Shown here: piece by piece, positions 1-5,183 of the stretch
Numbering within the stretch: position 1 is the first letter of the stretch
Layout: every line of letters starts with the position of its first letter
Assembly (NCBI GenBank): GCA_027066935.1
Contig: JAMOMX010000456.1
Span: forward strand, 1-5,204
Length of the DNA stretch: 5,204 nt
From: Sulfurimonas sp.
GTDB taxonomy: Bacteria > Campylobacterota > Campylobacteria > Campylobacterales > Sulfurimonadaceae
Direction: 5' to 3'
Notes under the pieces: model-generated
Database searches by the model: none
What the model saw: only the letters and a program-made list of their open reading frames with translations
What the model was told of the DNA's origin: nothing
Position numbers and translations under genes: made by a program

Positions 1-1277
1 CCTCTTTTTCTTACTATATTTTTAGATTTTGGTGTTGCCATCTTTTTATTGTAATCATCTATGATATTTTCATGTTCCCATCTGTACATCTGTTTATTTG
101 GTGTTACATCTGAAAGACAATTTTGTTTTAGTGGGCAAATTTTACAATTGCTACTTGATATCCTATAGACATCTAACATTCTTCCATTTCTCTCATACTG
201 GTTTTCTATTTTGTGTAACTCTTTATTGTTTGGGCAGATATAACAATCATCTTCATGATTGTAGGTAAATTGGTTTTTAGAAAATCTTGCACTTTTTATC
301 TTTTTATTGGCTCCTGTGCATCTTGGTGGTATGATAGTCTCAATGTTCTCTTCTATGCATTTCTTGATTTCTTTAGTGGAGTAATAACCTTTATCTGCTG
401 TTACTATCATATTTGGGTTATTTACTATCTCTTTTGTTTTTATTGCCATATTATGTAGTTGGTCTAAATCATGACCATTTGTTGATATATCGGTTGCTAC
501 AATAAACTTATATTTATGGTCTACTGATATTTGGCTATTGTAAGCCATGAGGTTATGAGATGGTTTACTCATTGCTGTTGCATCACAGTCAGTCTTATTG
601 TATTGCTCTTTACCTAGTGTGTTAAGAAGTTCTAAATCTTTATTTAGCTGTTCTTGTTTCTTCTTTAATTTTTCTATCTCTTCTTTGGAGATTTTTAGGT
701 TTGTGTGATTTTTATCCTCTTTATCAAGAGTATCTAGCAAGGTCATATAGTTTTTTATATCTTCTTCTATTTTGGCTATATCTTTTTTTACTGTTTTTTT
801 CATAATAAGAGTATTTTTACTCGCATTGGCTCTTAAAAATGCTCCATCTACTGCTACTAAATCTCCACTTATAAATTTTATATTTTTGATAAGGACGCTA
901 AACTCTTTGAATATTGTTTGTAGAGTTTTTGGATTATCTTTTCTAAAGTTTGCTATTGTCTTATAGCTTGGTGTTAATCCTTGGGTTAGCCACATCATCT
1001 CGATGTTTCGACCAATCTCTTGTTCTAGTTTCCTTGAACTTCTTATTTTGTTTAAGTATCCGTACATGTAGATTTTTAGTAGTAACTTTGGGTGGAATGC
1101 TGGTTGTCCATCTTTAATCAAACTCTTCTTTGTTTTTATTTTTAGCTTGGAAATGTTTAGTATATTTACATACTCTTCGATGGCTCTTACTGTGTTATCC
1201 TCCGATACCAACTCATCTAAACTTGGTGGAAACATAAGTTGTTGTTTTCGGTTTAATCCTTCTTTGTATAGTCCCAT
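1..1277 (-). CDS. IS1182-family DDE transposase, C-terminus beyond the window edge
   Basis: The minus strand is open without a stop from an ATG at 1277 to position 1, giving 425 codons and no end. The protein begins MGLYKEGLNRKQQLMFPPSL, an N-terminus typical of IS1182-type transposases, followed by the helical N-terminal transposase region (about residues 15-110). The first catalytic Asp is D144 in AVDGAFLRANAS and the second is D295 in VTADKGYYS. A Lys/Glu-rich coiled-coil-like insert lies between them, at about residues 155-215. A cysteine cluster (C345, C348, C378, C381, C387) follows, as in DDE_Tnp_1_6-type members. The window stops right after a basic KNIVRKR segment. In this family that segment lies just before the motif with the catalytic Glu, so probably only the last tens of residues are missing. 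The RBS AGAGG (1284-1288) sits 6 bases from the ATG. The reading frame looks intact, so the element may be active. Confidence 0.93.
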   Translation of the reverse strand, partial: MGLYKEGLNRKQQLMFPPSLDELVSEDNTVRAIEEYVNILNISKLKIKTKKSLIKDGQPAFHPKLLLKIYMYGYLNKIRSSRKLEQEIGRNIEMMWLTQGLTPSYKTIANFRKDNPKTLQTIFKEFSVLIKNIKFISGDLVAVDGAFLRANASKNTLIMKKTVKKDIAKIEEDIKNYMTLLDTLDKEDKNHTNLKISKEEIEKLKKKQEQLNKDLELLNTLGKEQYNKTDCDATAMSKPSHNLMAYNSQISVDHKYKFIVATDISTNGHDLDQLHNMAIKTKEIVNNPNMIVTADKGYYSTKEIKKCIEENIETIIPPRCTGANKKIKSARFSKNQFTYNHEDDCYICPNNKELHKIENQYERNGRMLDVYRISSSNCKICPLKQNCLSDVTPNKQMYRWEHENIIDDYNKKMATPKSKNIVRKR

Positions 1278-1283
1278 TTTTAA

Positions 1284-1306
1284 CCTCTTTTGATATGTAT
1301 ATTATA
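1284..1306 (-). promoter_or_regulatory. Transposase promoter -10 and RBS
   Basis: On the minus strand, a perfect TATAAT box is read from 1306 to 1301. It is followed by a short leader and the purine-rich RBS AGAGG (1288-1284), 6 bases before the transposase ATG at 1277. This gives a short 5' UTR of roughly 15-20 bases. I see no good -35 box. The strong RBS supports this ATG as the start. Confidence 0.55.
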
Positions 1307-1393
1307 CTGTTTTATGGGTTTTAAATTGGTGTTTTTTACTCTTATTTTGTTAAAATATTTATATGCTTTTGAGTTGGAGTTCTTTCACAGTCT

Positions 1394-1506
1394 CGTAGCA
1401 AACAAAAATATATGGCTCCTACGGCAAATTTTAAAGAAAAAAAAACATGATATCATGCAGATATTATAACGATTGCAAACAGCCATATATTTTTGTACTA
1501 GATCGT
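1394..1506 (+). repeat. 113-bp direct repeat, copy 1
   Basis: This stretch is almost identical to 3815-3927: same orientation, same length and 109 of 113 positions the same by eye. The differences are T/A at 1420, T/C at 1432, A/G at 1438 and G/A at 1471 (copy 1/copy 2). It coincides with attC-like site A. Recombination between the two copies would remove 2,421 bp carrying the toxin-antitoxin pair, the DUF4238 gene and the ORF-less segment. Confidence 0.9.
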
Positions 1507-1511
1507 TGTAT
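1394..1511 (+). other. attC-like recombination site A
   Basis: The stem CAAAAATATATGGCT (1403-1417) pairs perfectly with AGCCATATATTTTTG (1481-1495). After the second arm come the nine bases TACTAGATC and then a core G1505^TTGTAT, with the exchange point expected between G1505 and T1506. The stretch 1394-1506 matches 3815-3927 with only 4 differences and no gaps. The 63-base region between the arms contains the 12-bp palindrome CATGATATCATG (1446-1457) and an A-rich run. The left R'' box expected near 1384-1394 (an AAC motif) is not recognisable: TTTCACAGTCTCGTAGC stands where site D has TTTCATAACAAGGCGTAGC. This copy may therefore be damaged on its left side. A MITE-like repeat is the main alternative. 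Confidence 0.65.
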
Positions 1512-1573
1512 CCTTACAATTTCAATCTCATCAAAAAAAACAAAGGGCTTTATCAAGACGAAAAAATATTACA

Positions 1574-1623
1574 GACAATTTATAGTTTAATTGTCGCTCC
1601 GCCACTTTTTTAAAAAAAGTAGC
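1574..1623. repeat. Two small hairpins in the cassette 1 leader
   Basis: GACAATT (1574-1580) pairs with AATTGTC (1589-1595) around an 8-base loop. GCCACTTTTTT (1601-1611) pairs with AAAAAAGTAGC (1613-1623) with one mismatch around a single A. The second could act as a weak bidirectional terminator that insulates the downstream promoter from read-through. Alternatively, both may be remnants of the 3' end of an older cassette. No coding sequence is visible in 1507-1690. Confidence 0.45.
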
Positions 1624-1651
1624 ACAAAAATCTCATAGAAAACGAAAACTT

Positions 1652-1684
1652 TGATATAATTAAAAAAGACAAATCTTAAAAGGA
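1652..1684 (+). promoter_or_regulatory. Promoter (extended -10) and RBS for the DUF4160-DUF2442 operon
   Basis: TGATATAAT (1652-1660) is an extended -10 box with a consensus TATAAT at 1655-1660. Transcription would start near 1667. The RBS AGGA (1681-1684) lies 7 bases before the ATG at 1692. I see no convincing -35 box at the expected distance, which is usual when an extended -10 is present and in Campylobacterota promoters. Confidence 0.65.
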
Positions 1685-1691
1685 TGGGTAA

Positions 1692-1958
1692 ATGCCAACC
1701 ATTTCAATGTTCTATGGAATAATTGTAAGAATGTATTGTGCTCCTAAAGAGCATAATCCTCCACATATTCATGTTTATTATCAAGATGATAAGGCTATCA
1801 TAGATATCAATAAATGTGAACTAACTGAGGGTAAATTTCCTAAGAATAAATTGAGAATTGTTCTTGCTTGGGTAGAACTTAGACGTGAAGATTTGCTTGC
1901 AGATTGGAAATTGGCACAAAATGGTGAATTACCATTTAAAATTGACCCTATAAAATAG
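1692..1958 (+). CDS. DUF4160 family protein, predicted toxin of a TA pair
   Basis: This 88-residue protein matches the DUF4160 family from its N-terminus: PTISMFYGIIVRMY followed by the signature HNPPHIHVYY (H21, P23, P24, H25, H27), then an acidic/hydrophobic strand, and a C-terminal helix AWVELRREDLLADW (W60, W72). It is full length for the family, small and soluble, with no signal peptide. Family members are generally found next to DUF2442 genes, and the pair is widely predicted to be a type II toxin-antitoxin module. Which partner is the toxin, and its target, cannot be read from the sequence. The conserved histidines could be catalytic or metal-binding, but that is inference. The start is fixed by AGGA 7 bases upstream and by a promoter 30-40 bases upstream. 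The gene is first in a two-gene operon. Confidence 0.9.
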   Translation: MPTISMFYGIIVRMYCAPKEHNPPHIHVYYQDDKAIIDINKCELTEGKFPKNKLRIVLAWVELRREDLLADWKLAQNGELPFKIDPIK

Positions 1959-1967
1959 GAGCTTAAA

Positions 1968-2213
1968 ATGTATTTATCAATTGTAGATGTAAAACCACTT
2001 GAAAATTATCAACTTTTATTGAAGTTTGAAAACAATGAAGAAAAGATATTTGATGTTACTCCATATTTAGAAATTGGCAAATTTCAAGAACTCAAAGATG
2101 AAAAACTTTTTAAAACTGTAAGGGTTTCTTTTGACAGTATCGAATGGGACAATCAGCTTGATTTAGACCCTAAACTTTTATATCAAAAAAGTAAGGCTAT
2201 TGTAGCTTTATAA
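1968..2213 (+). CDS. DUF2442 family protein, predicted antitoxin partner
   Basis: This 81-residue protein has the DUF2442 layout: an N-terminal strand pair (SIVDVKPLENYQLLLKF), the FDVTPYL motif (residues 28-34), then FKTVRVSFDSIEWDNQLDLDP with the typical IEW and DLDP elements (W60, D67, P68), and a short C-terminal helix with LY (71-72). It is full length. The ATG is 9 bases after the stop of the DUF4160 gene. Its RBS AGGAG (1957-1961) overlaps that stop codon, so translation of the two genes is probably coupled. DUF2442 proteins are often annotated as the antitoxin or DNA-binding partner in DUF4160-DUF2442 pairs. Autoregulation of the promoter at 1652-1660 is plausible but not shown. The gene ends about 30 bases before attC-like site B. 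Confidence 0.9.
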   Translation: MYLSIVDVKPLENYQLLLKFENNEEKIFDVTPYLEIGKFQELKDEKLFKTVRVSFDSIEWDNQLDLDPKLLYQKSKAIVAL

Positions 2214-2242
2214 AAAATGTTTTATGGCATTGAAACTTAGAG

Positions 2243-2375
2243 ATACAACAAAGCTTTGTAGCCAATATCTTACCCCAGCGAGATTTAACTTTATCTTGTA
2301 AAAAAGCTTGTTATCATAAATAAATATTATCAAGATAGCAACAGGTAAGATATTGGCTAAAGTCCACCGTTATGT
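2243..2375 (+). other. attC-like recombination site B
   Basis: The R''-like box ATACAAC (2243-2249) is followed by ten bases, then the stem AGCCAATATCTTACC (2260-2274), which pairs perfectly with GGTAAGATATTGGCT (2344-2358). Ten more bases lead to the core site GTTATGT (2369-2375), with the exchange point after G2369. The 69-base spacer has a weaker nested pairing (TATCTTG 2293-2299 with CAAGATA 2331-2337). The flanking L boxes pair imperfectly, as usual for attC. The stem sequence shares nothing with sites A, C or D, so only the architecture is conserved. The site also separates the DUF2442 gene from the DUF4238 gene and may dampen read-through. Confidence 0.75.
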
Positions 2376-3390
2376 AAAACAAGGAAATATATAAATGGAT
2401 ATAATTAAAAATCACCATTTTGTAAGTCAATTTTATCTAAGAAAATGGTCAAAATGTGGAAAAAAAGTTTTAACAACTATTAATAATAGTAATATCAGAA
2501 ATATGAATATAGATAAAATTGCAAGTTCTAATCACTTATATCGAATTGACAATATTAATGATGAAACAAGAGCAATTTTATTAAAAGAATTAAAAAAACA
2601 GAGATTACCTATTATGGGGGATTTACTTGAACAGATAATAAATAATATGTCGATTATGAATACTCTTAAAAGTTTATATACTCAGAATAATATAACAAAA
2701 GAAGAATCAATATTAAAAAGTAATACTGTAGAAGGGGTATATGGGTTAATTGAAGATTTAGCTGCACCGTTAATTGAAAAATTAATAAATAACGATATTG
2801 AAGATTTTGATATTGATGATTATCAAAATGTATTTAGATATGCAATATATCAATTAACAAGAACACCAAAAGTTAAAAATATTACTAAAGAAAAAGTAGA
2901 ACCTATTTTAGAAAATAAGAATATTGATTATAAAAATTATCATATAATAATGTCATTAATTATGTCAGAACAAATGCTATTAACATTCATTGAAAAATTA
3001 TTTAAGATAACAATTATGGAAAATAATACTGATTTAAATTTTATTACAAATGATAATCCCATCTTTAATATTTATCCAATAGAAACAAATAAAGTGAAAT
3101 TTTACTTACCTATTTCACCAAGAAAAGCATTATTCTTTGAAGAAGCAAATATTGATTTAAAGTCAGCAATAGCTTTAAAAAATCAAATTTTGAATGGAAA
3201 ACAATACAATAAATATTTTTTAGATTCAGTGGAAATAACAAGAGAAGAAGTTTTAAATTTAAATAATAGAATGAAAGAAAATAGTGATAGATTTTTATTT
3301 TTATATGAAGAACAAGATTTAGTAAATACATAACAAATCAGAGAAGCTAATAAATTACCCTGCGGTTAATTTATTAGCTTACTTTGGTCG
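2370..3390 (+). mobile_element. Gene cassette 2 (DUF4238 gene)
   Basis: This is the unit from the exchange point of site B to that of site C (G3390^T). It has the classic compact cassette form: 25 bases from the core site to the start codon, one gene filling nearly the whole unit, and the stop codon inside the R'' box of its attC. No promoter is obvious before the gene, so it probably depends on transcription from upstream. Confidence 0.68.
2395..3333 (+). CDS. DUF4238 domain-containing protein
   Basis: This 312-residue soluble protein of unknown biochemical function starts with NHHFVSQFYLRKWS (H7, H8, Q12, Y14, L15, W18), the N-terminal hallmark of DUF4238. Further family-like elements are FITNDNPIF (residues 216-224), comparable to the usual TSDNP motif, and FYLPISPRKALFF (P239, P242). 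The middle is helical and rich in Lys, Asn, Ile and Glu. The length is normal for the family. There is no signal peptide or membrane helix. The ATG at 2395 has the RBS AAGGAA (2381-2386) 8 bases upstream. The stop TAA (3331-3333) lies inside the R'' box of site C, as in many integron cassettes. Codon use is more extreme in A/T than in the neighbouring genes, which suggests a separate origin. DUF4238 genes occur often in accessory DNA, but I would not assign a defence or any other role from this alone. Confidence 0.88.
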   Translation: MDIIKNHHFVSQFYLRKWSKCGKKVLTTINNSNIRNMNIDKIASSNHLYRIDNINDETRAILLKELKKQRLPIMGDLLEQIINNMSIMNTLKSLYTQNNITKEESILKSNTVEGVYGLIEDLAAPLIEKLINNDIEDFDIDDYQNVFRYAIYQLTRTPKVKNITKEKVEPILENKNIDYKNYHIIMSLIMSEQMLLTFIEKLFKITIMENNTDLNFITNDNPIFNIYPIETNKVKFYLPISPRKALFFEEANIDLKSAIALKNQILNGKQYNKYFLDSVEITREEVLNLNNRMKENSDRFLFLYEEQDLVNT

Positions 3391-3397
3391 TTATAAA
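3328..3397 (+). other. attC recombination site C, the clearest in the window
   Basis: R'' is ACATAAC (3328-3334) and an L''-like TCAGAG follows. The stem AAGCTAATAAATTA (3344-3357) pairs perfectly with TAATTTATTAGCTT (3367-3380) around a 9-base loop. An L'-like CTTTGG follows, and R' is GTTATAA (3390-3396), with exchange expected after G3390. R'' and R' are near-complementary (ATAAC with GTTAT), and the L boxes pair with mismatched or extra-helical bases. At about 70 bases it is within the known attC size range. The stop codon of the DUF4238 gene is inside R''. Confidence 0.82.
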
Positions 3398-3493
3398 ACA
3401 CTTCAAAGCACAAGAAAAAAAGATAAGTCAAAAGAGTTCAAACATCATCAAAGAAAAAATTAAAAGCTCAATATCTCATAAAGTAGTAAATCT

Positions 3494-3507
3494 CTCTTCA
3501 TGAAGAG
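3494..3507. repeat. 14-bp perfect palindrome
   Basis: CTCTTCATGAAGAG is self-complementary. It is followed directly by CGTTATTG, which resembles an attC core site. It could be a protein-binding site or the foot of a decayed recombination site. I see no nearby gene that would make it an operator. Confidence 0.4.
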
Positions 3508-3526
3508 CGTTATTGACTGGCAAACT

Positions 3527-3721
3527 CTTTCTTTCATAATCCAATTAAAAATTTAAACACTTTTGGTTTTGCAAACATCGTACAAAAGTAGCAAAAGCGG
3601 TTGCAAAGCAAACTTTCCTTGAAAAACTCAAAAGACAAAACAACTACTTTAAAGAAAAGTTTTTGTACTTTTAAACTACAAAAGATTAAAAAACTAAAAA
3701 GCTTTGGATTATAAAAGAAAG
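3527..3721. repeat. Imperfect palindrome of about 195 bp
   Basis: CTTTCTTTCATAATCCAA (3527-3544) pairs with 3704-3721 at 17 of 18 positions. A second block, GTACAAAA (3580-3587), pairs with TTTTGTAC (3661-3668). The spacing between the two blocks is exactly 35 bases on both sides, so the arms are in register. AAAGTAG (3584-3590) can also pair with CTACTTT (3644-3650) in an alternative fold. The single outer mismatch is C-A on the top strand and a G-T wobble on the bottom strand, so the bottom strand would fold slightly better, as for attC sites. No standard R'/R'' core flanks it. Confidence 0.6.
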
Positions 3722-3803
3722 CCAACTAGACATAAAAACTATCTCTGGAAGCAAAGCTCAACTGACTTCATGCCAAGTTTGATTTGGAGTGGTTAACATT
3801 GTT

Positions 3804-3932
3804 TCATAACAAGGCGTAGCAAACAAAAATATATGGCTCCAACGGCAAATTTCAAAGAGAAAAAAACATGATATCATGCAGATATTATAACAATTGCAAA
3901 CAGCCATATATTTTTGTACTAGATCGTGAACA
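3804..3932 (+). other. attC-like recombination site D with degenerate right core
   Basis: R'' is TCATAAC (3804-3810), followed by AAGGCGTAGCAAA and the stem CAAAAATATATGGCT (3824-3838), which pairs perfectly with AGCCATATATTTTTG (3902-3916). Nine bases later comes G3926, where the core should be. The right core reads GTGAACA (3926-3932), one substitution away from a GTTAACA-type core, so it may have lost function. The left half is better preserved than in site A while the right half is worse. Taken together, the two copies rebuild a full site (AACAAGGC on the left, GATCGTTGT on the right). Confidence 0.65.
3815..3927 (+). repeat. 113-bp direct repeat, copy 2
   Basis: This is the second copy of the repeat at 1394-1506, gap-free with four substitutions (at 3841, 3853, 3859 and 3892). 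It includes the perfect palindrome CATGATATCATG (3867-3878) between the stem arms. Similarity ends sharply after the CGT at 3925-3927. Confidence 0.9.
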
Positions 3933-4034
3933 CTTGAACAAAGTTTGTTTTATAAAGATGAACTTAGTTTAGTCTATATTCTTTTTAGGATAAAACTACT
4001 TGAATGAAAATTAATGAAAAATAGGAAATGAAGT
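3928..4034 (+). promoter_or_regulatory. Leader of the 331-residue gene
   Basis: This AT-rich non-coding stretch lies between site D and the TTG start. Possible -10 boxes are TATAAA (3951-3956) and the weaker TATATT around 3976. None has a good -35 box, so the promoter is uncertain. The RBS AGGA (4023-4026) is 8 bases before the TTG at 4035. Confidence 0.35.
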
Positions 4035-5030
4035 TTGAAAGAAAAAAACTATACAACAAACGAGAAAACAGATTGGATGAAATTATTTCAAGGCTATTTA
4101 TGGATAGGAATAGTGCTAGTTCTTTTTACCGTGATATTTGATTTACTGTTCCCAAAGATGCCTTTCTGGGCATCTGTTATTTTAGGATTAGTTAATTCAA
4201 TAGGTATAGCTGTTGTAGTAGCATCGATTTTCACATTTGCATCAGGAACATCAGAATTTGTAAATAAAATTCAGAGTTTACTTCAAGATATTGTTGTAAG
4301 CAGGAATTTTTTAGGTAACATTGATTCTGAAAGCAAAAGAGATGCTTTGAATGCACTTATCAAGCCATCTAGTGAAGAAAAAAGAGTTTATTCTAATATT
4401 GAAGATTATTTAAACACGTATGTAACGCAAACAATGGATATTACAACCAAGTGTATTAGAAGTAATTACAATGTTCATGCAAGGGCTTACATTGACACAA
4501 TTGATGATAATAAAGTTGTTTGTGTCAAGTCCGATATCTCTTATCGTTTATATCCAACAAAAGATGGTTATAGTGATATTAAAGTAGGGTTTGTTATTGA
4601 AGATAAACTTTCTACTTGTGAAAAAATCGTTATCAATACTCCTCATGGGGTAAGGGAGGTTATTGAATCTCAAGATATTAAGTTTGAAGATGTTGAAGTT
4701 GATGCTGGATGGGTTCGTATTGCTAGTATTGATTTATCAAAACATGCAAAAAATTGTTCACATCTTGACATTTCAATAGAATTTTTTGAAGTAGGTGCAG
4801 ACCATTGGATGATGTTGTCTTTTTGTGCTCTTATGCCAACGGATGGATTCAAGCATGTATTGCATTGTTCAGATGGACTTCAAATCAACAGTTTTCATAC
4901 ATTTATTCATGGGGCAAAGTTTTATGTTGATCAAAAGTCTAATACAGAAATGACAGTATCATCTAACGAATGGATAAATGAAGGTACTGGATTATCAATA
5001 CTAATTTCACAACCACACGTAAGTAGTTAA
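4035..5030 (+). CDS. Two-helix membrane protein with a soluble C-terminal domain, unknown function
   Basis: I do not recognise a named family for this 331-residue protein. Two hydrophobic segments (about residues 21-39 and 44-69), joined by the short turn PKMPF, form a helical hairpin in the inner membrane. Few charges follow until residue 74. The charged linker FLGNIDSESKRDALNALIKP (93-111) and SSEEKRVYSNIEDYLNTY lead into a predicted beta-rich cytoplasmic domain up to the C-terminus, with three cysteines or so and several aromatic residues. There is no signal peptide cleavage site. The start is TTG: an in-frame TGA at 4029-4031 rules out a longer form, AGGA is 8 bases upstream, and the next in-frame ATG (residue 15) would have no RBS and would cut into the region before the first helix. 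Base composition is less extreme than in the DUF4238 gene. The layout (membrane hairpin plus sensor-like domain) resembles membrane effectors of defence systems, but this is only an analogy. Confidence 0.85.
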   Translation: MKEKNYTTNEKTDWMKLFQGYLWIGIVLVLFTVIFDLLFPKMPFWASVILGLVNSIGIAVVVASIFTFASGTSEFVNKIQSLLQDIVVSRNFLGNIDSESKRDALNALIKPSSEEKRVYSNIEDYLNTYVTQTMDITTKCIRSNYNVHARAYIDTIDDNKVVCVKSDISYRLYPTKDGYSDIKVGFVIEDKLSTCEKIVINTPHGVREVIESQDIKFEDVEVDAGWVRIASIDLSKHAKNCSHLDISIEFFEVGADHWMMLSFCALMPTDGFKHVLHCSDGLQINSFHTFIHGAKFYVDQKSNTEMTVSSNEWINEGTGLSILISQPHVSS

Positions 5031-5183
5031 AAATGTAGTCATTGGTCGGAGATTGAATCTTAACTTTTTGATGTTAAAATAAATTTAGATATAGCATATT
5101 TTTGGAAAAAGTATGCAAAAAAATAGGTATATTTTTGCTTTTTGCAAAATTTTTTCTGAAAAAACTTCTGAGGATAAAATTTT
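5031..5183. other. Non-coding AT-rich stretch with small hairpins, no attC site
   Basis: TTAAC/GTTAA (5060-5077) forms a weak hairpin. GCATATTTT (5094-5102) pairs with AAAAGTATGC (about 5107-5116). GCAAAAAAATA (5115-5125) pairs with TATATTTTTGC (5128-5138) with one mismatch. The last two share GC and are mutually exclusive, so they could form alternative folds. They may act as a weak terminator of the 331-residue gene, but there is no GC-rich stem followed by a T-run. I searched for an R''-stem-R' arrangement here and found none. Confidence 0.4.

Larger units (their letters stand above)
1..1362 (-). mobile_element. Partial IS1182-like insertion sequence, left part outside the window
   Basis: The transposase plus its upstream leader make up the 5' end of an insertion sequence read on the minus strand. 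The outer boundary is not certain. No terminal inverted repeat can be identified because the other end is outside the window. I place the limit before about 1363, because from there the sequence resembles the region upstream of site D (TTTGAGTTGGAGT at 1368-1380 against TTTGATTTGGAGT at 3778-3790), which suggests cassette DNA rather than IS DNA. No target duplication can be assessed. Confidence 0.6.
1506..2369 (+). mobile_element. Gene cassette 1 (predicted toxin-antitoxin pair)
   Basis: This is the unit between the exchange points of site A (G1505^T) and site B (G2369^T). It holds a 185-base leader with its own promoter, the DUF4160 and DUF2442 genes, and attC-like site B at its 3' end. A promoter inside the cassette is usual for toxin-antitoxin cassettes and rare for other cassettes. 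The leader also has two small inverted repeats (1574-1595 and 1601-1623). The boundaries are inferred from the attC architecture, not from an observed excision. Confidence 0.6.
3391..3926 (+). mobile_element. ORF-less cassette or cassette remnant 3
   Basis: This is the unit between the exchange points of sites C and D. I find no open frame with a credible start, RBS and protein-like composition in either direction. It contains the 14-bp palindrome CTCTTCATGAAGAG (3494-3507), a GTTATTG motif (3509-3515) that might be a decayed core site, and a large imperfect palindrome (3527-3721), and it ends in site D. It may be a non-coding cassette, an RNA-encoding cassette, or two fused and decayed cassettes. 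Confidence 0.5.

Noticed and set aside
255..458. Plus-strand open frame of 67 codons
   Set aside because: It lies opposite the transposase coding strand and has a Cys/Phe/Tyr-rich composition typical of antisense translation of AT-rich genes.
772..966. Plus-strand open frame of 64 codons
   Set aside because: It lies fully inside the transposase gene on the other strand, and I saw no credible RBS or family match.
1394..1506. MITE or REP element as the main reading of the repeated unit
   Set aside because: Sites B and C share the same architecture with unrelated stem sequence, and all sites lie 3' of plus-strand cassettes. attC fits better, although a MITE cannot be fully excluded.
3110..3331. 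Minus-strand open frame of 73 codons
   Set aside because: It is antisense to the DUF4238 gene. Its Leu/Ile/Tyr-rich sequence reflects reverse reading of Lys/Asn/Glu codons.
3534..3725. Minus-strand open frame of 63 codons
   Set aside because: It coincides with the 195-bp palindrome, is Phe/Lys/Leu-rich and shows no recognisable domain. The open frame is best explained by the AT-rich repeat.
1394..3927. CRISPR array
   Set aside because: There are only two copies of a long repeat 2.4 kb apart, with genes between them and no regular spacers.
4028..4150. ATG at 4028 as an alternative start near the 331-residue gene
   Set aside because: It is in another frame and ends after about 40 codons with no protein-like pattern. 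The TTG at 4035 fits the RBS and the long frame.
4670..4852. Minus-strand open frame of 60 codons
   Set aside because: It is antisense inside the 331-residue gene and shows no protein family features.
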